Source: Chloroherpetonaceae bacterium
GTDB lineage: Bacteria; Bacteroidota; Chlorobiia; Chlorobiales; Thermochlorobacteraceae
DNA length: 64,000 bases
Assembly: GCA_025056565.1 (NCBI GenBank)
Contig: JANWWA010000002.1
Coordinates: 62,001-126,000, forward strand
Direction: 5' to 3'
Part shown: positions 9,414-19,025 of the stretch, piece after piece
Layout: each line of letters opens with the position of its first letter
Numbering within the stretch: the first letter of the stretch is position 1
The notes under the pieces: generated by a model
Database searches by the model: none
Told to the model about the DNA's origin: nothing
The model's input: the letters and a program-made list of their open reading frames with translations, nothing else
Program-made: the position numbers and the translations under genes

Positions 9414-9773
9414 ATGTTGACGCTTCTATCGATTTTCTTTCTACTGGCACCGCCAAGTGGAAATCCAAACGAAACGCCGAACCCACTGATTCAAATCGTG
9501 CCACTTATCCTGATTGTGTTGGTCTTTTACTTCTTTATGATTCGCCCACAACAGCAAAAGGAGAAAGAGCGTCAGAAGGCGCTTGATGCCTTAAAGAAGG
9601 GCGATAAGGTAGTAACTATAGGTGGATTGCATGGCACGATTGTGGAAATCAATCCAGAAAAGAAGACCGTCGTCATTCAGGCTAGCGAAAATGTGCGGCT
9701 AAAATTTGACCGCTCTGCTATTGCAACGGTAGAAAAGACAGAGACGGCAAATAAACTCGAGCCTAAGGATTAA
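9414..9773 (+). CDS. yajC: Preprotein translocase subunit YajC
   Basis: Small accessory protein of the SecDF-YajC holotranslocon at the inner membrane. It has 119 residues with one membrane helix (about 26-45, [18 protein letters not shown]) followed by the YajC cytoplasmic domain, including [19 protein letters not shown]. Family length is normal. secD/secF, often nearby, are not in the window. The 145 bp upstream hold no gene. carA follows after 4 bp, so the two are probably co-transcribed. Confidence 0.94.
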   Translation: MLTLLSIFFLLAPPSGNPNETPNPLIQIVPLILIVLVFYFFMIRPQQQKEKERQKALDALKKGDKVVTIGGLHGTIVEINPEKKTVVIQASENVRLKFDRSAIATVEKTETANKLEPKD

Positions 9774-9777
9774 GCCA

Positions 9778-10884
9778 ATGAGACGGGCGAAACTGGTGTT
9801 GGAAAGTGGTGATGTGTTTGAAGGCATTGCTTTCGGATACGATGCAGAAGCCGAAGGCGAGGTCGTCTTCAACACCGCATATACGGGCTATCAAGAGATT
9901 CTGACCGATCCCTCCTACGCAGGTCAAATTGTCGTAATGGCCTATCCACTAATTGGCAACTACGGTGCAAATCAGAAAGATGTAGAGTCGGCGAAGGTCT
10001 GGGCTGCAGGGCTGATTATTAAAGAGCTTTCACCGATTGCGAGCAATTTTGCGGCTGAACAAACGTTGGAAGAATTTTTAGTTGCACACCGTCGCCCTGG
10101 CTTAGCCGGTATTGACACGCGCAAGCTGGTGCGGCTTCTACGCAAGAAAGGGGCGCAGCGTGGCATTATCACAACTGCAGAGCAGAGCCTTGATACGCTG
10201 GTTGCCCGCGCGCGGAATCTTCCAGAGATGGTTGGACTGGATTTGGCAAGCTATGTCTCGACAGCAGAACCATATGAGTGGGAGCGCTTGGAGACAGCGC
10301 AGTATCGCGTGGTGGCGTTTGATTTTGGCATCAAGCGTAATATCCTGAACTTGCTAAGGCAAGTAGGCTGCAAAGTAACTGTAGTGCCAGCTCGAACAAC
10401 AGCTGAAGAAGTGCTGGCGATGCGTCCCGATGGCGTGTTTCTCTCCAACGGTCCCGGAGACCCTGAGCCACTCGGCTACGCTATTGACACGATTCAACAA
10501 CTTGCAAACCCGAAATTTGCTAAGCGAGAATTGCCAATTTTTGGTATCTGCTTAGGGCATCAGCTTTTGGCGCTTGCATTTGGCGCAGAGACCTACAAGC
10601 TCAAGTTCGGACACCATGGTAGCAATCACCCTGTCAAGAATTTGATAACTGAACAGATTGAGATTACTGCACAAAATCACGGCTTTGCGGTCAATCGCAA
10701 GTCTATGCCTAAGCAACTGGAACTCACGCACCTAAATCTCTACGATGAGACCGTAGAGGGCTTTCGGCACAAGAGCCTGCCGATTTTCAGCGTGCAGTAT
10801 CACCCAGAGGCATCGCCAGGGCCACACGACTCACATTACCTTTTCACACAGTTTACAAGGTTGATGGAGGAGTATCGCGACTGA
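9778..10884 (+). CDS. carA: Carbamoyl-phosphate synthase small (glutaminase) subunit
   Basis: Hydrolyses glutamine and channels ammonia to CarB for carbamoyl phosphate, the precursor of pyrimidines and arginine. The N-terminal CarA domain has the [21 protein letters not shown]-type opening and [12 protein letters not shown]. The class I amidotransferase domain shows catalytic Cys258 in GICLGHQ and the His342/Glu344 pair in [19 protein letters not shown] and QNHGF motifs are also present. At 368 residues it is complete. carB is not adjacent; an intergenic stretch of 190 bp and the sdh genes follow. Confidence 0.97.
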   Translation: MRRAKLVLESGDVFEGIAFGYDAEAEGEVVFNTAYTGYQEILTDPSYAGQIVVMAYPLIGNYGANQKDVESAKVWAAGLIIKELSPIASNFAAEQTLEEFLVAHRRPGLAGIDTRKLVRLLRKKGAQRGIITTAEQSLDTLVARARNLPEMVGLDLASYVSTAEPYEWERLETAQYRVVAFDFGIKRNILNLLRQVGCKVTVVPARTTAEEVLAMRPDGVFLSNGPGDPEPLGYAIDTIQQLANPKFAKRELPIFGICLGHQLLALAFGAETYKLKFGHHGSNHPVKNLITEQIEITAQNHGFAVNRKSMPKQLELTHLNLYDETVEGFRHKSLPIFSVQYHPEASPGPHDSHYLFTQFTRLMEEYRD

Positions 10885-10893
10885 GGGTGAGAG

Positions 10894-10915
10894 GTGCAAA
10901 TTGCCTGCACTTTTT
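10894..10915 (+). terminator. Weak candidate terminator after carA
   Basis: GTGCA (10894-10898) can pair with TGCAC (10906-10910) across a seven-base loop, extended by one G-T pair, and is followed by five T residues. It lies about 10 bp after the carA stop. The stem is short, so this is only a candidate. Confidence 0.4.
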
Positions 10916-11074
10916 GCATGCGTCTAAACCGCTTTGCAATGCAGCAGCATATGCGCCTTTGGATTGAGGCAAAAGAGCAGTAAATTTTCGTAGCATTTTT
11001 TGCGTTAATCCTCTCTGCTGAACGCAGCAGCTGTAACAAAGAATGCTTCAAACTAAGAAAGGTAGTAACGTAGT

Positions 11075-11518
11075 ATGGCAGTTGAGACACAGAACCCGAA
11101 AACCGCCGCAAAACTTCCCTACTTTGCAGGCTTCCAGAGTGCAATACGGCGCATCTTAGAATACAAGTGGCGACCCGGAATGTGGGCGTGGCTTTTGCAC
11201 CGCATTTCTGGCATTGGAATGGTGATTTACCTCATCATTCACATTTTTGGCTTGCGGGCGCTGTATGACCCTGCTAAGTTCGATGCCCTGATGAGTTCAT
11301 ATCGTAGCCCACTCTTCAAACTGGGTGAGTTGGCGCTGCTGGCAATCGTGACCTATCACTCCATCAATGGCTTTCGTATCGTGATGGTAGATTTTCTGGG
11401 CTGGTCGCCTAAGCAAAAGAGAATGTTCTACGTAACGCTGGTGCTATCTGCCCTTATCATTTTGCTCGGTGGCTATCCGATTGTTGCCCCATATTTTATC
11501 ACGCCGCTCTTCAAATAA
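11075..11518 (+). CDS. sdhC: Succinate dehydrogenase cytochrome b subunit SdhC
   Basis: Membrane anchor of succinate:quinone oxidoreductase, expected to help bind haem b and quinone in the inner membrane. The 147-residue protein carries the characteristic opening WRPGMWAWLLHRISGIGM, followed by three hydrophobic segments (about 45-65, 85-105 and 118-140). Histidines in LLHRISG, LIIHIFG and TYHSING are candidate haem ligands. The start ATG follows AGAAAGGTAGT upstream. The sdhD-like gene begins 18 bp downstream. Confidence 0.88.
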   Translation: MAVETQNPKTAAKLPYFAGFQSAIRRILEYKWRPGMWAWLLHRISGIGMVIYLIIHIFGLRALYDPAKFDALMSSYRSPLFKLGELALLAIVTYHSINGFRIVMVDFLGWSPKQKRMFYVTLVLSALIILLGGYPIVAPYFITPLFK

Positions 11519-11536
11519 GAGAAAGGAGTTTTGAAA

Positions 11537-12043
11537 ATGAAGCGAGAAGCAAAGCGAAGTGGTGCTTTCGGCTGGTTTTTTCAGCGCATTTCAGGCATTT
11601 TGCTCTTAGCTACGCTCATTGGGCACTTCTGGGTGCAACACATGCCCACCGACTACCTCGCTGATGAAGAGGAATACAGGCAAATTCGTGCAGCCTACGC
11701 CGAGAAATATCCTGAATACAAAAAAGCGGTGGAAGCAGGATTGATTACTGATCCAAAGTTAGGTGAACATATCATTACCTACGAAAAAGTAACCAAGCGA
11801 CTGTCTAATCCACTCTGGAAAGTCTTTGACTTACTCTTTCTCATCTTTGGGCTGTATCACGGTTTTAATGGTATGCTCAACATTATTGACGACTACGCTA
11901 AGCATCAAGGTGTGCGACTTACACTCGTAGCAACTTGCTGGGTGCTGGCAATTTCGCTGTTTGTGATTGGGGCACAAACTGTGCTGACCGCAGGTCCATA
12001 CAATCCACCAAGTTTTAGCCTGAGCCAACTTTTGCCAAACTGA
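11537..12043 (+). CDS. sdhD: Succinate dehydrogenase second membrane subunit (SdhD-like)
   Basis: Second hydrophobic anchor of the succinate dehydrogenase complex. The N-terminal GAFGWFFQRISGILLL matches the sdhC/sdhD cytochrome b superfamily and resembles the RISGI motif of its neighbour. Three membrane helices are predictable, with an unusually long charged segment (about residues 45-95) between the first and second. The ATG at 11537 is preferred over the in-frame TTG six bases upstream because AAAGGAG lies 8 bp before it. A Uma2-type gene, then sdhA, follow in the same direction. Confidence 0.82.
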   Translation: MKREAKRSGAFGWFFQRISGILLLATLIGHFWVQHMPTDYLADEEEYRQIRAAYAEKYPEYKKAVEAGLITDPKLGEHIITYEKVTKRLSNPLWKVFDLLFLIFGLYHGFNGMLNIIDDYAKHQGVRLTLVATCWVLAISLFVIGAQTVLTAGPYNPPSFSLSQLLPN

Positions 12044-12062
12044 GCGTGGGACAATAGAGACA

Positions 12063-12542
12063 ATGGAAGCCGTGATTGAAGTAGCGCCGTCAGAGTATGA
12101 GCTTGAACGTGGGAAGCCAGTGCCAAGCAGGAATCACGGAAAAATACAGGCAAGGCTATCTCAAGTCTTGCTAAATCGTTACGGCACACAGTATGACATA
12201 GTGAGTGAAGTTACACTGGCTTTGCCAGAAAAAGATGCTACACCTGATTTAGCAATCTATCCAAAGCGTCCCGACGACTGGCAGCATGACGAAGTGAAAG
12301 TGACGGAAGCACCGCTGTTAGTTATGGAGATTCTTTCTCCCGCGCAGCGACTTTCAGAATTGGAAGAGAGAGTTCAGCAGTATCATCGTGCAGGAGTACA
12401 GGTAGTCTGGGTCATATTCCCGTCACTGCGTATGATTGCAATCTACTCGGCAAAAGAGCGGCCTATAGTAGTTGCAAGCGGTGAAGTGAAAGATGAACAG
12501 ACAGGTGTCCACATTACGATTGAAGAGCTTTTCGGCGCATAG
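12063..12542 (+). CDS. Uma2 family (DUF820) putative endonuclease-fold protein
   Basis: 159-residue protein of the Uma2/DUF820 family, which has a PD-(D/E)xK nuclease-like fold and is often found scattered as stand-alone genes. Visible signatures are [11 protein letters not shown], then LLVMEILSP, then a helix with [18 protein letters not shown]. In most family members the last helix begins with a Lys that belongs to the nuclease site; here the aligned position appears to be Arg (EER). The gene sits between sdhD (19 bp gap) and sdhA (50 bp gap) and must share their transcript. Its biological role is unknown and there is no obvious link to respiration. Confidence 0.82.
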   Translation: MEAVIEVAPSEYELERGKPVPSRNHGKIQARLSQVLLNRYGTQYDIVSEVTLALPEKDATPDLAIYPKRPDDWQHDEVKVTEAPLLVMEILSPAQRLSELEERVQQYHRAGVQVVWVIFPSLRMIAIYSAKERPIVVASGEVKDEQTGVHITIEELFGA

Positions 12543-12592
12543 TCGTCTGGGAAAATTTCTCTAATGCAAAATTCAAACGAAGCGCAGGGAGT

Positions 12593-14359
12593 ATGGCAGT
12601 ATTTAACCACGAAATAGTCATTGTAGGCGCAGGGCTGGCTGGACTACGTGCCGCCGTGGAGGCTGCAGAGTATTGTGATGTAGCCGTTATCTCGAAACTG
12701 CATCCTTTGCGGTCTCATTCAGGAGCTGCACAAGGTGGTATTTGCGCCGCGCTTGGCAATGAAGAAGAAGATTACCCTATCTGGCATGCTTTTGACACCG
12801 TAAAGGGTTCAGACTACCTTGGCGACCAAGATGCGATTGAGATTATGTGCAATGATGCCCCACGCGCCATCATTGAGATGGAACACTTTGGCGTGCCTTT
12901 TTCACGCACGAAGGACGGCAAAATTGCACAACGTCCGTTTGGTGGGCACACGCGTAATTTTGGCGAAGCACCTGTCCGCAGAGCCTGCTATGCAGCCGAC
13001 CGCACAGGACACGTATGCCTCCACACGCTGTATGAACAGTGCATCAAGCGAAAAGTGCGCTTCTACAATGAGTTCCAAGTGCTGGATTTGTGTGAGACCG
13101 ATGGCGTAATCTGCGGTGTGGTAACCTACAACATCCGCACGGGCGATATTGACCTCTTTCATGCCAAAGCCGTAATGTTTGCCACAGGTGGATTTGGGCG
13201 AGCTTACAAGACCACTTCAAATGCTCACGCCAATACAGGAGACGGGTTAGCAATTGCTATGCAGCACGGTATTCCGCTCGAAGATATGGAATTTGTGCAG
13301 TTTCATCCTACAGGACTATATCGCTTGGGTATTCTGGTTACGGAAGGTGCGCGCGGGGAAGGCGGCGTGTTGCGCAATGCAGCAGGTGAGCGCTTTATGG
13401 AACGCTATGCGCCCACAGTTAAAGACCTTGCACCGCGCGATATGATTTCACGTGCAATGTATCTGGAAGTGCGTGAAGGGCGCGGTGTGGGCAAAAATAA
13501 GGACTACATCAACCTTGACCTTACGCACCTTACGCTGAAGCAAATTGAGACGAAACTACCAGAAATTTCTACTTTCGCGAAAATCTACTTGGGGGTGGAT
13601 CCATCAAAGCACCCAATCCCTGTACAGCCGACTTGCCACTATGCAATGGGGGGCATTCCCACTAATGTGGATGGGCGCGTGCTATATAATGCAAAAAACG
13701 ATGTAAAGGTAGGCTTTTGGGCAGCAGGAGAAGTGGCTTGCGTATCGGTGCACGGTGCTAATCGCTTGGGCACAAACTCACTCTTGGATCTAATTGTGTT
13801 TGGTCGCCGTGCAGGCAAGGATATGGTCAAGTTCGTGCAAGAGACCAAAGGCAAGATGCCACTGCCAAAAGATGCAGATAAGAAGGTGCGAGAAAAGCTC
13901 AATGCAATTCTTTCACGCACGCAAGGAGAAAGCGTGGCGAAGATTCGAGAAGACTTGCAACAGATGATGATGGATAAGGTTGGGGTCTTTCGCACCGAAG
14001 AACTCTTAGCAGAAGCCTGCCGCGACATTAAGAAGTTGCGTGAGCGCGCAAAAAATGTGGTGGTGCAAGACAAAGGCAAAGAGTTTAACACCGATTTGCT
14101 CGATGCAGTTGAGCTGCAGTTTATGATTGAGTATTCTGCTACGATTATTGAGGGGGCATATCACCGCAAAGAGTCACGCGGCGCACACGCCCGTGAAGAT
14201 TATCCCAAGCGTGACGATGCAAACTGGCTCAAGCATACGCTCTGCCTCGTGCATGAAGATGGCAGCACAGAAATTTCCTACAAACCAGTCAATATGGCAC
14301 TGGCAGAACGTGATTGGGAGTATCGTGACAAATTCGTCCCGAAAGAGCGAAAGTATTAG
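12593..14359 (+). CDS. sdhA: Succinate dehydrogenase flavoprotein subunit
   Basis: Catalytic FAD subunit that oxidises succinate to fumarate. The dinucleotide motif [15 protein letters not shown] opens the protein, and the covalent-FAD region reads [43 protein letters not shown] and [11 protein letters not shown] line the active site, and [19 protein letters not shown] is the C-terminal FAD-binding signature. At 588 residues it is complete. AGGGAG precedes the ATG at a suitable distance. Three of four complex II genes are here; the iron-sulfur subunit gene sdhB does not follow, and the operon ends at a strong terminator. Confidence 0.97.
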   Translation: MAVFNHEIVIVGAGLAGLRAAVEAAEYCDVAVISKLHPLRSHSGAAQGGICAALGNEEEDYPIWHAFDTVKGSDYLGDQDAIEIMCNDAPRAIIEMEHFGVPFSRTKDGKIAQRPFGGHTRNFGEAPVRRACYAADRTGHVCLHTLYEQCIKRKVRFYNEFQVLDLCETDGVICGVVTYNIRTGDIDLFHAKAVMFATGGFGRAYKTTSNAHANTGDGLAIAMQHGIPLEDMEFVQFHPTGLYRLGILVTEGARGEGGVLRNAAGERFMERYAPTVKDLAPRDMISRAMYLEVREGRGVGKNKDYINLDLTHLTLKQIETKLPEISTFAKIYLGVDPSKHPIPVQPTCHYAMGGIPTNVDGRVLYNAKNDVKVGFWAAGEVACVSVHGANRLGTNSLLDLIVFGRRAGKDMVKFVQETKGKMPLPKDADKKVREKLNAILSRTQGESVAKIREDLQQMMMDKVGVFRTEELLAEACRDIKKLRERAKNVVVQDKGKEFNTDLLDAVELQFMIEYSATIIEGAYHRKESRGAHAREDYPKRDDANWLKHTLCLVHEDGSTEISYKPVNMALAERDWEYRDKFVPKERKY

Positions 14360-14378
14360 AGCGAGAGTTTGCTACGCA

Positions 14379-14417
14379 CAAGAAAGCGAACTGACTCCAA
14401 GTTCGCTTTTCTTGTTT
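14379..14417. terminator. Strong bidirectional terminator between sdhA and the methyltransferase gene
   Basis: A 14-base stem runs from 14379 to 14392 and pairs with 14400-14414, with one bulged T and a seven-base loop. The A-rich left arm and T-rich right arm let it work in both directions, serving sdhA (plus) and the convergent methyltransferase gene (minus). Confidence 0.85.
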
Positions 14418-14437
14418 CTGTGCAAGCCTATGCTTCC

Positions 14438-15370
14438 TTACTTCGTTGCAAAAATGAACAGATACCACCCAATTTTAGATGCAAGTGCCTGTTCCAACCA
14501 AAGGGGAATCCACTTGCCGAAGCGATACTTGCGCAGCGGGAAGTGAGCAACTTTCATTTCAAGGTGGGTAAAGCGTGAAAAGAGCTTTTCTATTTCGTGC
14601 TTTGTGTAGACATATGCAAACGGGCACTCAGGGCCGTCCGTGCAGTGGTGCACAAAGTTTTCTGATTTCAAGTATGACCAACCTTGCCGCAAGAAATTCT
14701 CGTAGTGCAATTGCCAAATGCTTTTGTTGCTGTTGCCCCTAATGCCTAACAGGTTCTTGTGCAATCGTTCACGGTCGGAGCGATGCTTGCCAAGCCGCAG
14801 CAGAATTTTTAGCAGCACGCGCGCACGCATATAGAGCATAATGCGCACGTAGTAATTGAAGCTATGCTTGTGATAAAGCATAATAATAGCCCGACCTCCT
14901 TTTTTCAGGACACGATACACTTCATTGAACGCGTTGATGGGATTCGGGGTGTGATGCAAGACACCATGTGAATAGACTATATCAAACTGTTCGTCTGCAA
15001 AGCTCAGACTCTCTGCATTCTCCACTTGGAAGGTGCCAGATAGGTTCATCACCGCGAAGTGCTTACGTGTAGCTTCCACAGCGGTTGGCGTAAGATCAAC
15101 TCCCGTATAAATTGCACCGTGCTGCGCAAAGAGCACACCGTCAGCGCCATTGCCACAGCCAATTTCTAAGACCGATTTGCCTCTGGCTTCTGCAAAAGGC
15201 ACAAGCTGCGGAATGTGCCACTCGACTTGGTAGCGAAAGGCACGATATTTGTCGTAGAACTCTTTGTCGTCCCTGAAATCCTGAATGAAGTGAGTACCGC
15301 ATGCCTCAGTGTTCCAAAAGGCTTGCACGGATTTTACAGGTGACTCTGGTTCGAACTCCGTTGGCGGCAT
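14438..15370 (-). CDS. Class I SAM-dependent methyltransferase
   Basis: 310 residues with a Rossmann-type methyltransferase domain at about 60-180. Motif I reads VLEIGCGNGADGVLFA, followed by the acidic end of strand 2 in YTGVDLTPTAVEA and the post-I region DIVYSHGVLHHTPNP, close to the UbiE/Methyltransf_11 type. The C-terminal 120 residues are basic and probably bind the substrate. The substrate is unknown. The gene starts 3 bp after the stop of the upstream protease gene, so it is the last gene of that minus-strand operon. Confidence 0.85.
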   Translation of the reverse strand: MPPTEFEPESPVKSVQAFWNTEACGTHFIQDFRDDKEFYDKYRAFRYQVEWHIPQLVPFAEARGKSVLEIGCGNGADGVLFAQHGAIYTGVDLTPTAVEATRKHFAVMNLSGTFQVENAESLSFADEQFDIVYSHGVLHHTPNPINAFNEVYRVLKKGGRAIIMLYHKHSFNYYVRIMLYMRARVLLKILLRLGKHRSDRERLHKNLLGIRGNSNKSIWQLHYENFLRQGWSYLKSENFVHHCTDGPECPFAYVYTKHEIEKLFSRFTHLEMKVAHFPLRKYRFGKWIPLWLEQALASKIGWYLFIFATK

Positions 15371-15373
15371 ACA

Positions 15374-17110
15374 CTATCTCTTGACTTTTTTAGACATTAT
15401 TGCACCCCCGACTTGATGTCCAGCGGCAAGCATTGCTTTGTATCTCTTTTGGTCTTTAAGCAAGGCGATTGCAGCTTTAAGCTGTTTGTCAGATTTTAAG
15501 CCAGCAATTAGCCCAGCTTGGTCGCCGTAGTAGCGGGTGAGAATTTCTCGCTCCAAGACGCTAAGAATGCGTGATTTCTGACGCAACAGCTCTTTTTCTT
15601 TCTCAGCGGAAATCGCAGCTTGCAGATCTGCAATTTGCTTGCGAAGGTTTTCATTGTAATCGTATCGCACAGCAATTTCTGAAAGCTCTGCTAACTTTTT
15701 TTCGCCTTCTGAATCGTAGAGAAAATTGTCGCGGTCAAGGAAGGCTCTAAATTCAGCAAAGAGCTTGTCATCAGCTTTGAAATCTTTGGGCAGATTCGGG
15801 TGCTTACTGCGGTATTGATTGGCAAACTTAAAGAAGGCAGAACGGCGATATAGCGCCGACTCGACAACGGAAGGCACATCATCAGGTACTTCTAAATCAG
15901 GGGTAATGCCTCCACCATCATAGACAATGCGTCCGCCTCTGGTCTTGAAAGCTTGACGCACCGTATCAGGCTCATTGACAAAGACAGAACGCTTCCCTTC
16001 GCGCTTATTGCGATGGAAATAATCCACTTCCTGAATGAGCCGACCGGAAGGCGTGTAGTATTTCGCCGTCGTAATTTTAAGTGAAGTGTTGTAAGGCAAG
16101 CGTGTGATGGTCTGCACCAGTCCCTTACCAAAAGAGCGTGTGCCTACTACTACGCCACGATCCAAGTCCTGAATAGCCCCAGCTACAATTTCCGACGCTG
16201 AAGCGCTGTTGTTGTTAATAAGCACAGCAAGGGGCGTCTCTTTGAGAAGAGGAGGCGTGGAAGAAACATATGTCTTGACGCGTAGAGAGTCGCGTCCGCG
16301 TGTAGTTACAATCACGCTGCCTTGCTCGACAAACTTACCCGCAATATTGACCGCTGCATCTAAGAGACCACCTGGATTGCCACGCAGGTCTAAAACTACG
16401 CCCTGCAGAGATTTTCCTTTCGCGCGTGCAGAATCTTGCAGTGCTTGCAAGGCGTCAGCCACTTCATTAGCTGCATTGAGGCTGAATCGCTCTAAGCGAA
16501 TGTAGCCGATGGTTTCATCGTCAATAAGACCCGCATATGGCACATTTTTAATCTGAATTTCACGACGAATGAGCGTAAACTCCAATGGGTGGCGTTCTCC
16601 TTCCCGCTCCACTGTAATTTTGACTTCAGTGTTAGGCTCGCCTTTAATCAGTGCGCGCACCTCAGAGACATCTTTTCGCCGCACATCCATCCCGTTGACC
16701 TTGATGATTCTATCGCCAATGCGCATTCCAGCCTTCTGCGCAGAATAGCCATCAGTAATGGAATAAATCACTACACCACCTTCACGGTCAGAGCCAATTG
16801 AGACCCCAATGCCCGCATACTTGCCCGTTGTCAGCTGGTCGACATCTTCCGATTGCTCTTCGTCCATAAACACAGTGTAGGGGTCTAAGGTCGAGAGCAT
16901 ACCGTCAATGCCTGCGCGCATAAACTCGGAGATGGAAATTTCATCAACATAATTCATCGCAATTTCACGATAGACTTTGCCAAGCAGCTCGATATTCTTG
17001 GCGATTTCAAAAAAAGAGTCAGATGGACGGATAAAGCCTGCCCCGACCACGAACACCGACACGGCAAGCAAGATGGCAACAAGGCGCGTAGCCAAAGGAT
17101 GTTTCTTCAT
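15374..17110 (-). CDS. ctpA: S41 family C-terminal processing protease (CtpA/Prc type)
   Basis: Periplasmic serine protease that trims or degrades envelope proteins. An N-terminal hydrophobic segment after MKKHPLATRL is a signal anchor. A PDZ domain (about 85-170) contains YAGIGVSIG and the RIGDRIIKVNG ligand loop. The S41 core carries the catalytic Ser region NNNSASASEIVAG and Lys in GTRSFGKGLVQ. The C-terminal 180 residues are charged and helical. I place the start at ATG 17110 because the longer reading adds only 13 polar residues from a TTG and would delay the signal segment. It lies 50 bp downstream of a DUF58/BatA-type operon and probably belongs to it. Confidence 0.92.
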   Translation of the reverse strand: MKKHPLATRLVAILLAVSVFVVGAGFIRPSDSFFEIAKNIELLGKVYREIAMNYVDEISISEFMRAGIDGMLSTLDPYTVFMDEEQSEDVDQLTTGKYAGIGVSIGSDREGGVVIYSITDGYSAQKAGMRIGDRIIKVNGMDVRRKDVSEVRALIKGEPNTEVKITVEREGERHPLEFTLIRREIQIKNVPYAGLIDDETIGYIRLERFSLNAANEVADALQALQDSARAKGKSLQGVVLDLRGNPGGLLDAAVNIAGKFVEQGSVIVTTRGRDSLRVKTYVSSTPPLLKETPLAVLINNNSASASEIVAGAIQDLDRGVVVGTRSFGKGLVQTITRLPYNTSLKITTAKYYTPSGRLIQEVDYFHRNKREGKRSVFVNEPDTVRQAFKTRGGRIVYDGGGITPDLEVPDDVPSVVESALYRRSAFFKFANQYRSKHPNLPKDFKADDKLFAEFRAFLDRDNFLYDSEGEKKLAELSEIAVRYDYNENLRKQIADLQAAISAEKEKELLRQKSRILSVLEREILTRYYGDQAGLIAGLKSDKQLKAAIALLKDQKRYKAMLAAGHQVGGAIMSKKVKR

Positions 17111-17159
17111 CGTTGCAAGAGAGTTTGAGCTATTATGTGTTACAGACAAAAAAGATAGG

Positions 17160-19025
17160 TTAGAACAAGACCTTTCGCTCAGCCCAAAGATAGCCGACGG
17201 CAGCTACAAACAAAAGCAAGAACGGCCAAAGTGGAAGAGCAACTCTGCGCTGCACCACTTGAGGCGGTCTATGTGCCTGCGGACGCAGGAAATTGGTGTA
17301 ATGCTGCGTGAAAGCGTGCCTCACTAGCGCACGCTGTGCAATGCGGGCGGTTTTATCAAACACATAAAACCACATCGTGTAGCGTCCGTCGGAAATTGCG
17401 TGCCAGCCAGCTTGACGTGCCCAGAATGTGCCGCGCCAGATAGTTGGCTCGTGCAAGTCCTGTATCAGAAAAAGAGAATCTTGCATAGTGCCTGCTCGCA
17501 CCACGCTAATTGGGAAAGGTGCAAGCGTGCGGAGTTCAAGCATGAGTGGCTGATCCACAACGGGTAGCACAGTTAAGAGTCGCCACTCTGGCTGTGTTGC
17601 GTTAGGACGAGCAAGGTTTTTCAGAATCGTCGACCAATAGGCAGCATAAAGCTCACTTCGTCCTGCTAACGCCCAGCGATAAGTGTCTTGGACCGTGCTG
17701 CAACCTAAGTGACCCAGTCCGTGCACTTTTGCGATTGCAAGCGGACGCTCTGCAGCATCGTGCGCCAAGACTTTGCTGCGCCCATCGCTTCTTAGCAGTG
17801 CAGTTACAGCAGGCAAGGGTGGCACATCTGATACAGGAAAGTCTCTAATGTGAACCTTTGCATCGTGCAAGTCGTCTGGCACAGTGGCGGCAGCAGGCAC
17901 GCCAAACAAGCGTAACCACTCTGACGAGATTCGCTTCAGCTCAGCGGCATCATTCAAAAAGAGAAAGACGCCTAATCCGTTCTCAATGGCGCGCCGAAGT
18001 GCTATGCATTCCCCTGCGGAGAGTGTGGCGAGCGAAGAAGCATCAAGCAGGAGCACATCAAAATCTTGTAGCAGTGTTTCCGTCAATGCGTTAAGTGAGC
18101 GAGCAGAAAGGTTCAAAAACTCTGAGAAAGTGTTCTCTTTACTGATTGTAGTGCGACTGGCAACATGGTTACCACGCGCAGCAAGCCATGCCTTAAGCTG
18201 ACGGGTCTCAAAGTTAGGAGCACTTTCTATCAAAAGCACGGTGATTGTATCAGCAGGCACAACGGAAATAGGCACAACTTCTTGCCAGAGTGTATCACCT
18301 GATGCAGTGCGGCTGAATAGCGTGTAGAGATATTGCCCCGTCTGCTTGGGCGTGGTAGAGAACTCAAAGCGTGTGTTCCCGATTGGCTGCAGTGGTAGAG
18401 AATCCAGAATTTGTGAAGCACTGGCAAAGCAAAGCATCGTCGCTTCACCGCTGGCTTGATAGTATAGTCCGCGAACAAAGACTGGCTGACCAAATGAGAC
18501 AGAGGGTGGCACAGAAATCCAGCGAAATCCACTTGGCACATCGGCGAGAAGAAGGCTGATGTCGAAGGGCGCAAGGTCAGTAGTATCACTATGCTCAAAT
18601 CCCCAGCCGAACACAATAAGCTTATGCACATCAGGGAAATGTCGGTGGAGAAACGCAAGGTCAGGCACAGGCGTGATGCGCAGTGTGTGCTCAACCCGCG
18701 CACTGTCTTGCAAGCTTTGCCACACGGACGGACCGAGCGCAAAGATATGAGAGACTTGAGCTGTGTCAAGAAAGCGTGTAAGGCGAGAGAGGGAAAAACC
18801 TTCCGTCAGTAAGACAGCCTCGGTCGCAGGCACTCTAAGCACACGTGAGGGCTGCAGGGCGAGCATAGAAAGAGAAAGAACTGCAAGAAAAGTTGCAAGA
18901 AGTCGCCAGAGAAGATGCCGACGCTCAGGACGCTGCCATTCGCGCCAAAAAAGCCAAGCAAGCAGTGCAAGACTGGTAGCGAGCACAAACCCGCTATATG
19001 CGCTGGAAAATTGCAGTTCGCTCAC
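17160..19025 (-). CDS. Large membrane protein of the DUF58/BatA cluster
   Basis: 621 residues. Two hydrophobic segments near the N-terminus (about 10-27 and 40-60) and one just before the C-terminal RKVLF anchor a long, probably periplasmic region. The middle part has a stretch resembling glutamine-amidotransferase-like folds found in BatA-associated proteins (VLLIESAPNFETRQLKAWLA, then DVLLLDASSLATLSAGE); I see no convincing catalytic Cys-His pair. The GTG start overlaps the stop of the upstream gene by 4 bases (GTGA), indicating translational coupling. No function can be named. Its position suggests a role with the BatA/DUF58 proteins in envelope stress or protein assembly. Confidence 0.7.
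   Translation of the reverse strand: MSELQFSSAYSGFVLATSLALLAWLFWREWQRPERRHLLWRLLATFLAVLSLSMLALQPSRVLRVPATEAVLLTEGFSLSRLTRFLDTAQVSHIFALGPSVWQSLQDSARVEHTLRITPVPDLAFLHRHFPDVHKLIVFGWGFEHSDTTDLAPFDISLLLADVPSGFRWISVPPSVSFGQPVFVRGLYYQASGEATMLCFASASQILDSLPLQPIGNTRFEFSTTPKQTGQYLYTLFSRTASGDTLWQEVVPISVVPADTITVLLIESAPNFETRQLKAWLAARGNHVASRTTISKENTFSEFLNLSARSLNALTETLLQDFDVLLLDASSLATLSAGECIALRRAIENGLGVFLFLNDAAELKRISSEWLRLFGVPAAATVPDDLHDAKVHIRDFPVSDVPPLPAVTALLRSDGRSKVLAHDAAERPLAIAKVHGLGHLGCSTVQDTYRWALAGRSELYAAYWSTILKNLARPNATQPEWRLLTVLPVVDQPLMLELRTLAPFPISVVRAGTMQDSLFLIQDLHEPTIWRGTFWARQAGWHAISDGRYTMWFYVFDKTARIAQRALVRHAFTQHYTNFLRPQAHRPPQVVQRRVALPLWPFLLLFVAAVGYLWAERKVLF

Noticed and set aside
13639-14091. 150-residue antisense ORF
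   Set aside because: It lies completely within sdhA, has Ser/Thr/Arg-rich composition and no upstream ribosome site.
18230-18769. 179-residue ORF in another minus-strand frame
   Set aside because: It is wholly inside the 621-residue membrane protein gene and has shadow-like Cys/Leu/Ser-rich composition.
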